Origin: an uncultured Prevotella sp.
GTDB taxonomy: Bacteria; Bacteroidota; Bacteroidia; Bacteroidales; Bacteroidaceae
NCBI GenBank assembly: GCA_900551985.1
Contig: URYG01000097.1
Coordinates: 1 to 11,244, forward strand
Direction of reading: 5' to 3'
Length of the DNA stretch: 11,244 nt
Positions 6,031-11,244 of the stretch are shown here, one piece after another. Below the pieces are notes generated by a model that saw only the letters and a program-made list of their open reading frames with translations, was not told the origin of the DNA and searched no databases. Both the position numbers and the translations under genes were made by a program. The first letter of the stretch is position 1. Every line of letters starts with the position of its first letter.

Positions 6031-8088
6031 ATGTACAAAACAATTTTCAACAAGCGCAACAGCTTGAAGTTCAACCGATTCTCTAACAAGAATTACTCAC
6101 TCTTCGCTGTTTTGGGAAGAGAGGTACTTGTTGGTGCACTCAGCGTTGCTACCCTGAGCCATGCTAAGGCAGCAGGCGTAAGCACGGAGGGAACCAAGGT
6201 TGATTCTACCCTCTACAAGGGCGGAAAGGCTTACGAGCTAGATGCGGTGAGCGTTACCGGATCTCGTGCGCCGATGACTGTAGAGCAGTCACCTAAGATT
6301 GTGTCTGTCATTACCCGCGACGATATTCATCGTGCGGCTGCGCAGACTATCAACGATGTATTGAAATTAGCTACCGGCGTGGATGTCCGTCAGCGTGGTG
6401 GCTTTGGTGTTCAGACGGATATCTCCATCAATGGTGGAACCTTCGACCAGATTACCATTCTCCTGAATGGCGTCAACATTTCCAATCCCCAGACTGGTCA
6501 CAATGCTTCTGATTTTCCTGTAGCTCTTGCCGACATCGACCACATCGAAGTGCTCGAGGGGGCAGCATCGCGCATATTCGGAACTTCAGCTTTCAATGGT
6601 GCCATCAACATTGTAACCAAGAAGGCAAAGAATGATGGAGTATCTGCAAGTGTAGAAGGCGGAAGCTTTGGAAGTTTCGGAGCACAAGGACGTATGCAGG
6701 TGGCTTATGCCAAAGGCAAGTGGACACATGCCTACTCTGCCAGCGGAGGCTACAAGCGTTCGGACGGAGGAACAGACAACAGCGACTTCGAGAAAGGACA
6801 AGGTTTCGGACAGGTAAACCTGAGCTACGACCAGCGTTTCGACATCAATGCCCAGGTGGGAATCTCTACCCAGAGCTACGGTGCCAACACTTTCTACAGT
6901 GCCAAATACAACAACCAATATGAGAAGACAGACCATGGTTTGGCTTCACTCAACCTGAGTCTGCACAACCAGGAGAAGACCTGGGAGATTGCGCCTCAAT
7001 TCTATTATAACAATTTCAAGGATCATTACCAGTTGATTCGCGGTATGGCTGGAGCCAAGGCAGGCGAGAACTATCACGACCTCGATGTTTATGGTGGTGG
7101 ACTGAATGCCAATGTGGCTTGGGCTTTGGGTAAGACTGCGGTTGGTTTCGACATCAGCAAGGAGTGCATCTACTCTACTGCATTGGGCGAGGAACTCGCA
7201 GAGAATGATTACAAAAACATCTCGGGATCTGACCGTCAATATACCCGAAAGGGTGAGCGCACCAATACCAACATCATGCTGGAGCACAACTTCATCTTCG
7301 GCGGTTTCACCTTGTCGGCTGGTGTCTTGGCAAACAAGAATACCGGTTTGGACAACGACTTCCGCTTCTATCCGGGTGTGGATATTAGTTATCGTCCTAA
7401 CGACAACTGGAAGTTCTACGCTTCCTGGAACAAGGCTTTGAGAATGCCTACCTACACCGACTTATATATGAGTAATGTGGTGCAGCAGGGCGACATCCAC
7501 CTGAACCCGGAGAAGAACTCAACCTTCAAGGTAGGAACACAATATCGCCAGACAGGTTTTGCCGCAACCGTAAGCGGATTCTATGCTCACGGTACCAACA
7601 TGATTGACTGGGTTCAGACTTCCGTGACCGAACAGAAAGACAGCAAGTATCACGTAATGAACATCGGAAAGCTCAACAACATGGGCTACAACGTAGATGC
7701 TACTATCTACATGAGAGAATTGGTACCAAACAGTTTCATCACCCGCATCAAGTTGGGTTATGCTTACATATATCAGGATCATAAGACCGAGACCAACATC
7801 CTGAAATCACTCTATGCATTGGAGTATCTGAAGCACAAGGCAGTATTCGGCCTGGATCATCAGATTTGGAACAAGCTTTCAGCATCCTGGAGCGTAAGAT
7901 GGCAGCAGAGAATGAATGGCTATCATCCATACACCAAGGTGGATTGCAAGCTGATGTGGGACGAGAAGAATTACAATATCTTCGTGAAAGCCGATAATAT
8001 CACTTGCCACCGCTACTACGACCTCACTGCCGTTAAGCAGCCAGGTTTGTGGATTATGGCAGGAGCCAGCGTAAATCTCGGCTGGTAA
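6031..8088 (+). CDS. TonB-dependent outer-membrane receptor, BtuB-like
   Basis: This outer-membrane transporter takes up a scarce ligand using energy from TonB-ExbBD. The 685-residue protein has a plug domain of about 72-200 (LDAVSVTGSRAP, VITRDDI, INDVLKLATGVDVRQRGG, ILLNGVNISNPQTGH, IEVLEGAASRIFG, FNGAINIVTKK) and a beta-barrel of about 205-685 rich in alternating aromatic strands, ending in an aromatic residue (NLGW). ELDAVSVTG (69-77) may be the TonB box. It lacks the N-terminal carboxypeptidase-like domain of SusC proteins. The first 48 residues are unusual: a basic extension, then NYSLFAVLGREVLVG and a hydrophobic run ending in SHAKAA, a probable cleavage region. Length and plug resemble BtuB, but cobalamin is not proven: no riboswitch or B12 gene is nearby, so a siderophore or metal complex is possible. 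It is a single-gene unit with its own promoter and terminator. Confidence 0.88.
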   Translation: MYKTIFNKRNSLKFNRFSNKNYSLFAVLGREVLVGALSVATLSHAKAAGVSTEGTKVDSTLYKGGKAYELDAVSVTGSRAPMTVEQSPKIVSVITRDDIHRAAAQTINDVLKLATGVDVRQRGGFGVQTDISINGGTFDQITILLNGVNISNPQTGHNASDFPVALADIDHIEVLEGAASRIFGTSAFNGAINIVTKKAKNDGVSASVEGGSFGSFGAQGRMQVAYAKGKWTHAYSASGGYKRSDGGTDNSDFEKGQGFGQVNLSYDQRFDINAQVGISTQSYGANTFYSAKYNNQYEKTDHGLASLNLSLHNQEKTWEIAPQFYYNNFKDHYQLIRGMAGAKAGENYHDLDVYGGGLNANVAWALGKTAVGFDISKECIYSTALGEELAENDYKNISGSDRQYTRKGERTNTNIMLEHNFIFGGFTLSAGVLANKNTGLDNDFRFYPGVDISYRPNDNWKFYASWNKALRMPTYTDLYMSNVVQQGDIHLNPEKNSTFKVGTQYRQTGFAATVSGFYAHGTNMIDWVQTSVTEQKDSKYHVMNIGKLNNMGYNVDATIYMRELVPNSFITRIKLGYAYIYQDHKTETNILKSLYALEYLKHKAVFGLDHQIWNKLSASWSVRWQQRMNGYHPYTKVDCKLMWDEKNYNIFVKADNITCHRYYDLTAVKQPGLWIMAGASVNLGW

Positions 8089-8115
8089 TCCGACCGGATA
8101 TCAAATAACAAAATA

Positions 8116-8160
8116 AAACGAGCCTTGATGGAGGATTTATCCTACCGTCAAGGCTCGTTT
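8116..8160. terminator. Bidirectional terminator between the TonB receptor and CDF genes
   Basis: AAACGAGCCTTGA (8116-8128) pairs with TCAAGGCTCGTTT (8148-8160). The stem continues through a G-T pair, GG, a one-base bulge and AGGA/TCCT around a small loop. Each strand ends in a T-rich tract. It lies in the 85-base gap between the convergent genes ending at 8088 and 8174. Confidence 0.9.
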
Positions 8161-8173
8161 ACTTTTATTTCAA

Positions 8174-9157
8174 TTATTCCGGTTTCTGATATTTTCCGTT
8201 CACTTTAATCGGTTCGAGATGGATTCCAACATGGGTATCTGCGCCGAAGTGCTGCTTCAATCTTCTTTCGATATGAGTAGCATGCTCATGTGCCTCATAA
8301 AGCGAAAGCGAACCCGGCATGCGGACGTGCATTTCTATCGCAATCTTGTTTCCTATGCGACGGGTACGCAGGTTATGAATCTCTCCCACTCCCTGCTCTT
8401 CGTTCGCAATCTTCAGGATTTCATCTTCCTCCATTTCCGGAAGACTGGCATCCGTCAGTTCTTTCACAGACTGCATCACCAGTCCCCAGGCGGCCTTGAT
8501 GATGAAGGCACTCACGATGATGGCTGCAAGCGGATCGAGCACCGCCCATTTATCTCCCAGAATGATGGCACCACCTATACCGAACATCGTTCCGATGCTC
8601 GACAAGGCATCGCTGCGATGATGCCAGGCATTCGCCACTACAGCCTCGGAATGATATTTCTTTCCGGCTTTTACCGTAAACTGATAAGCCCACTCCTTCA
8701 TCACGATACTTACGATAGCAGCAATCAAGGCTACAATACCCGGTTGCTGGAGTGTCTCGCCGCAAATGGCACGATAGGTCTTGGTAACGCCCGAATAGCA
8801 GATCATCACACCCACTACGAAGAGCGAGATACCGATGATGGCTGTGGCAAGCGTCTCGTATTTGCCATGACCATAATCATGGTCCTTGTCCATAGGCTTA
8901 TTGCCCAGTTTTACGAATACCAGTACCACCACATCTGTGGCGAAATCGGTAAGCGAGTGGATAGCATCCGCTATCATTGCTGCCGAATGTCCGAGGATAC
9001 CCGCAGCAAACTTCAGTACGAGCAGCGCCACATTGATGATGCTTCCCGCTATCGTCACCTTATATACTTCCTTTACTCTATCCGCATCAGCGGAATTTAC
9101 CTTATTCGCTTCAGCGGGCATCTCTTGCTCGCTATTTATTTTCTCATTCTTTTCCAT
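8174..9157 (-). CDS. Cation diffusion facilitator family metal exporter
   Basis: This inner-membrane antiporter exports a divalent metal (probably zinc, possibly Fe, Mn or Co) in exchange for protons. The 327-residue protein has a polar N-terminus (1-30), six membrane segments, and a cytoplasmic domain (about 230-315) of the ferredoxin-like type. The transport-site pairs are both HxxxD: H67-SLT-D71 in helix 2 and H179-HRS-D183 in helix 5. YiiP has Asp instead of the first His; an H-D/H-D set is common in zinc carriers, but the metal cannot be fixed from this. DHDYGHGKYE (92-101) is the usual loop before helix 3. It is transcribed alone towards the receptor's terminator. The first Met is followed by a plausible polar tail; a later start is possible. 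Confidence 0.92.
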   Translation of the reverse strand: MEKNEKINSEQEMPAEANKVNSADADRVKEVYKVTIAGSIINVALLVLKFAAGILGHSAAMIADAIHSLTDFATDVVVLVFVKLGNKPMDKDHDYGHGKYETLATAIIGISLFVVGVMICYSGVTKTYRAICGETLQQPGIVALIAAIVSIVMKEWAYQFTVKAGKKYHSEAVVANAWHHRSDALSSIGTMFGIGGAIILGDKWAVLDPLAAIIVSAFIIKAAWGLVMQSVKELTDASLPEMEEDEILKIANEEQGVGEIHNLRTRRIGNKIAIEMHVRMPGSLSLYEAHEHATHIERRLKQHFGADTHVGIHLEPIKVNGKYQKPE

Positions 9158-9240
9158 TTTATAAAATCCAACGGAAGTCCTTTGCTTCCCAAATCATGTT
9201 TTTGTATGAATCTACCTTACTGTTTTTAGAATTTGAGCCG

Positions 9241-9248
9241 CAAAGATA
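9241..9248 (-). promoter_or_regulatory. Probable -7 box of the CDF gene
   Basis: TATCTTTG on the minus strand (complement of 9241-9248) fits TAnnTTTG and is identical to the -7 box of the clp operon. No good TTTG lies 18-21 bases upstream. The leader to the ATG at 9157 would be about 75 bases, and no known metal riboswitch is recognised in it. Confidence 0.5.
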
Positions 9249-9322
9249 ATGCCATTTTCCGAAAGCAGATAAAAAGGGAGATTAAAAAAGTATAAAAGCA
9301 TCGCTATGCAAGAAAATTATTG

Positions 9323-9330
9323 TAATTTTG
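9323..9330 (+). promoter_or_regulatory. Probable -7 box of the SpmA/SpmB gene
   Basis: TAATTTTG fits TAnnTTTG. The -33 region at about 9300 is weak. Transcription would start near 9337, so both candidate starts of the next gene (9367 and 9409) lie downstream and the promoter does not decide between them. Confidence 0.5.
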
Positions 9331-9366
9331 CAGCCGTTTTAGAAACAATACATTAATTAATAAGGA

Positions 9367-10635
9367 ATGTGCGATTCTCAGGTCGCAGCATCAGATTATT
9401 CAGATTATATGGTTTTAAATTACATTTGGATAGCATTTTTCGTGATTGCGTTCATCTTCGCACTCATCGGATTGGCAATGGGAGATACGACTATCTTCCA
9501 GAAGATTGTAGATTCCACCTTCGACTCATCCAAGAATGCCTTCGAGATTTCTCTCGGACTTACGGGCGTGCTCGCCCTCTGGCTTGGCATCATGAAGATT
9601 GGAGAGAAGGCGGGAGTAGTGAATGTGTTGGCCCGAGCGCTCAGCCCGGTCTTCACTCGTCTCTTCCCTGATATTCCGAAGAACCATCCGGTGATGGGAA
9701 GCATCTTCATGAATATCGCTTCGAATATGCTGGGACTCGATAATGCGGCAACACCTACAGGATTGAAGGCGATGCAGCAGATGCAGGAGCTCAACACGAA
9801 GAAGGATACGGCAACGAACCCGATGATTATGTTCCTGGTTCTGAACACCTCAGGACTCACCATCATCCCTACCACCATCCTCGCCTTCCGTGCCTCCTAT
9901 GGAGCAGCCCAGCCTACGGATGTCTTCATCCCTATCCTGATGGCTACGCTCGTGGCTACGCTTGCCGGAATCATCATCACTTCGCTCTGGCAACGCATCA
10001 ACATCCTACAGCCGGTATTGCTCGCAACTCTGTTGGGAATGTGCGCCTTCGTAGGTATCATCATCTGGGGATTCGGACAGATGGATAAGGATACGATGAA
10101 CACGGTTACCACCCTGGCTTCTAACATGATTCTCCTGGGCATCATCCTCTGCTTCATCCTGGCTGGTTTCTGGAAGAAGGTGAATGTATATGATGCATTT
10201 ATCGAGGGAGCGAAGGAAGGTTTTACTACTGCGGTGAAGATTATTCCTTATCTCGTGGCGATTCTCGTGGGCATCGGCGTGTTCCGTGCTTCGGGAGCGA
10301 TGGATATGGTGATTCAAGGCATTTCATGGTCGGTAGAACAATGCGGATTGAATGCCGATTTCGTAGGTGCCCTGCCTACCGCCATCATGAAACCGCTGTC
10401 GGGAAGTGGCGCACGAGGCATGATGCTGGAGGCGATGAAAAACTATGGTCCTGATTCGTTTGTGGGCAGATTGAGCTGCATCTTCCAGGGTTCCACCGAC
10501 ACCACCTTCTATATATTGGCAGTATATTTCGGAAGCGTAAGCATCAGGAATACCCGTCACGCCGTAGCTTGCGGCTTGCTCGCCGATTTGGCAGGAGTCA
10601 TCGCAGCAATCGCAATAGCATATCTTTTCTTTTAA
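9367..10635 (+). CDS. Fused SpmA/SpmB-like membrane protein with two Gate (nucleoside recognition) domains
   Basis: The 422-residue polytopic protein joins the equivalents of the two spore maturation proteins of Firmicutes. The SpmA-like half (about 15-230) has a first Gate region with GLTGVLALWLGIMKIGEK (64-81), NHPVMGSIFMNIASNMLGLD (106-125) and an NTSGLTIIPTT segment (160-170). The SpmB-like half (about 245-422) has AVKIIPYLVAILVGIGVFR (289-307), KPLSGSGARGM (342-352) and QGSTDTTFY (374-382). Its role in a non-spore-former is unknown; transport or envelope functions have been suggested for Gate proteins. The ATG at 9367 has AAGGA directly against it, too close for normal use; Met15 at 9409 (MVLNYIW) matches the usual SpmA N-terminus and may be the real start. 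It probably forms an operon with the downstream flippase, interrupted by the repeat-bounded cassette. Confidence 0.9.
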   Translation: MCDSQVAASDYSDYMVLNYIWIAFFVIAFIFALIGLAMGDTTIFQKIVDSTFDSSKNAFEISLGLTGVLALWLGIMKIGEKAGVVNVLARALSPVFTRLFPDIPKNHPVMGSIFMNIASNMLGLDNAATPTGLKAMQQMQELNTKKDTATNPMIMFLVLNTSGLTIIPTTILAFRASYGAAQPTDVFIPILMATLVATLAGIIITSLWQRINILQPVLLATLLGMCAFVGIIIWGFGQMDKDTMNTVTTLASNMILLGIILCFILAGFWKKVNVYDAFIEGAKEGFTTAVKIIPYLVAILVGIGVFRASGAMDMVIQGISWSVEQCGLNADFVGALPTAIMKPLSGSGARGMMLEAMKNYGPDSFVGRLSCIFQGSTDTTFYILAVYFGSVSIRNTRHAVACGLLADLAGVIAAIAIAYLFF

Positions 10636-10670
10636 AGGTAAAAAAGTAAAAAGGTAAAAAGGTAAAAAAG
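10631..10670. repeat. Left inverted repeat of the cassette (GGTAAAAA-rich)
   Basis: The arm consists of near-tandem copies of GGTAAAAA, roughly 8-base units, starting inside the spmAB stop codon. It is the reverse complement of the right arm at 11101-11140 apart from about five positions. The tandem structure could also arise by slippage, so its length may vary between strains. Confidence 0.8.
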
Positions 10671-10704
10671 ACTTAGATTATATATTCATCTAAAAAATGA
10701 AAAT

Positions 10705-11064
10705 ATGGGCAATAATGTCATTTATGAATTAAGTAAAAAGTTTGCCATACGAATAATCAAGCTTTATGTTTTCCTCAAAGAAGAGAAACATGAATTCGTT
10801 ATGTCTAAACAAATATACAGATGTGGCACAAGCATTGGAGCAAACATTGCAGAAAGCACCTATGCTCAAAGTACACCAGATTATATAAGCAAACTTAGCA
10901 TCTCCCTAAAAGAAGCAAGTGAAACTTTATATTGGCTGGACTTACTTCAAGAAAGCAATTATATAACAACAGAGCAATATGAATCAATATCCAATGATGT
11001 TAAGACAATCATGGGAACTCTCGTAAATATCATCAATAAATTGAAACAAAAAAATAATCAATAA
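10705..11064 (+). CDS. Four-helix-bundle protein, S23/23S rRNA-IVS family
   Basis: The 119-residue protein is almost entirely helical and matches the four-helix-bundle family first seen as the product of intervening sequences in Leptospira and Coxiella 23S rRNA genes and related to the Avd accessory protein of diversity-generating retroelements. Visible family hallmarks are the first-helix LSKKFAIRIIKLY (9-21), CGTSIGANIAES (40-51) between helices 1 and 2, DYISKLSISLKEASETLYWL (58-77) and a C-terminal helix. Related proteins are basic pentamers that may bind nucleic acid; the function here is unknown. The coding sequence is clearly more AT-rich than its neighbours, suggesting a separate origin. 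No promoter was found, so it is probably read through from spmAB. It is enclosed by inverted repeats with a hairpin just downstream. Confidence 0.88.
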   Translation: MGNNVIYELSKKFAIRIIKLYVFLKEEKHEFVMSKQIYRCGTSIGANIAESTYAQSTPDYISKLSISLKEASETLYWLDLLQESNYITTEQYESISNDVKTIMGTLVNIINKLKQKNNQ

Positions 11065-11070
11065 ACAAAA

Positions 11071-11117
11071 GTAAAAAGCGAAAAGGCAGAGGATCCAGCT
11101 TCCTTTTACCTTTTTAC
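11071..11117 (+). terminator. Hairpin downstream of the four-helix-bundle gene
   Basis: GTAAAAAGCGAAAAGG (11071-11086) pairs with CCTTTTACCTTTTTAC (11102-11117) at 14 of 16 positions around a 15-base loop. A T-rich tract follows, so it may terminate or attenuate transcription into the flippase. Its right arm is part of the cassette's right repeat, so this hairpin and the long-range left/right stem exclude each other. Confidence 0.5.
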
Positions 11118-11140
11118 CTTTTTACCCTTTTACTTTTAAA
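11101..11140. repeat. Right inverted repeat of the cassette
   Basis: The arm contains tandem CCTTTTTA units complementary to the left arm at 10631-10670. It ends three bases before the ATG of the flippase gene, so it also occupies that gene's translation-initiation region. Pairing of the two arms in an RNA would place the four-helix-bundle gene in a loop of about 430 bases. Confidence 0.8.
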
Positions 11141-11143
11141 CAT

Positions 11144-11244
11144 ATGGCAAGTTTAAAATCACTCGCAAAGGATACCGCCATCTATGGTTTGAGCAGTATC
11201 ATCGGCAGATTCCTGAACTATCTGCTTGTACCACTCTATACGGC
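11144..11244 (+). CDS. Oligosaccharide flippase (Wzx/MATE-like), 5' part only
   Basis: From the ATG at 11144 the frame is open to the window's end, giving 33 codons. It starts MASLKSLAKDTAIYGLSS and continues into a first membrane helix with IIGRFLNYLLVPLYT. This N-terminus is typical of Bacteroidales polysaccharide biosynthesis/flippase proteins of the MOP superfamily, which move lipid-linked saccharides across the inner membrane. No Shine-Dalgarno site is seen and the upstream bases are part of the cassette's right repeat. The product call rests on about 30 residues. Confidence 0.8.
   Translation, partial: MASLKSLAKDTAIYGLSSIIGRFLNYLLVPLYT

Larger units (their letters stand above)
10631..11140 (+). 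mobile_element. Candidate repeat-bounded cassette carrying an S23/IVS-type gene
   Basis: A small gene is enclosed by imperfect inverted repeats of 40 bases (10631-10670 and 11101-11140, about 35 of 40 positions complementary, including one uninterrupted 22-base stretch). The octamer CTTTTAAA is present at both edges (10629-10636 and 11133-11140) and could be a target duplication, although its TTTAAA part belongs to the repeats. The left repeat includes the spmAB stop codon and the right one ends three bases before the flippase start. Deleting 10637-11140 leaves the two flanking genes 4 bases apart. No transposase is present, so movement would have to be supplied in trans or occur at the RNA level. 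That it is mobile is an inference. Confidence 0.5.

Noticed and set aside
8219..9229. A 336-codon plus-strand frame antisense to the CDF transporter
   Set aside because: The CDF gene has complete family motifs. The opposite frame is rich in His, Arg and Cys with no domain and no promoter.
1..11244. CRISPR array, tRNA or rRNA genes, prophage or transposase genes
   Set aside because: None seen on either strand: no regularly spaced repeats, no tRNA-like T-loop with acceptor stem, and no transposase or integrase motifs. The cassette at 10631-11140 has no recombinase of its own.

Overview
The window looks like chromosomal DNA of a Bacteroidales bacterium, most likely Prevotella/Segatella (close to P. 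copri). Three things point there: Bacteroidetes-type promoters (a TTTG box about 19 bases before TAnnTTTG) instead of sigma70 boxes, weak or absent Shine-Dalgarno sites, and the family content (BtuB-like TonB receptor, fused SpmA-SpmB protein, DUF234-type ATPase, S23-like four-helix-bundle protein). This is a judgement by eye; no database was searched.

Layout. Positions 1-38 may hold the 3' end of a rightward gene. A 26-bp-stem hairpin (56-114) separates it from a leftward operon, read in the order flavin reductase-like protein (3971-3465), clpS (3452-3150), clpA (3132-847), aat (840-175). The last three are the bacterial N-degron pathway: Aat adds Leu/Phe to proteins starting with Arg/Lys, ClpS captures the resulting N-degron, and ClpA unfolds the substrate for ClpP, which is not in the window. 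Gaps of 6-17 bases and a ribosome site overlapping the clpA stop codon support co-transcription. Upstream lies a leftward AAA+ ATPase with a winged helix and a PD-(D/E)XK-like C-terminal domain (5607-4177). It faces a rightward BtuB-like TonB-dependent receptor (6031-8088) across a repeat-rich region with two inverted repeats, a palindrome and a textbook promoter. A bidirectional terminator (8116-8160) separates the receptor from a leftward cation diffusion facilitator (9157-8174).

The right end is a rightward unit: a fused SpmA/SpmB-like membrane protein (9367-10635), a small AT-rich S23/IVS-type four-helix-bundle gene (10705-11064), and the first 33 codons of a Wzx-type flippase (from 11144). 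The small gene sits between about 40-bp inverted GGTAAAAA-rich repeats that begin at the spmAB stop codon and end three bases before the flippase start. Removing 10637-11140 would leave spmAB and the flippase 4 bases apart, as expected for an operon. The segment therefore looks like a compact inserted cassette whose RNA could fold with the gene in the loop, much like the intervening sequences known from some bacterial 23S rRNA genes. It is the most interesting feature of the window.
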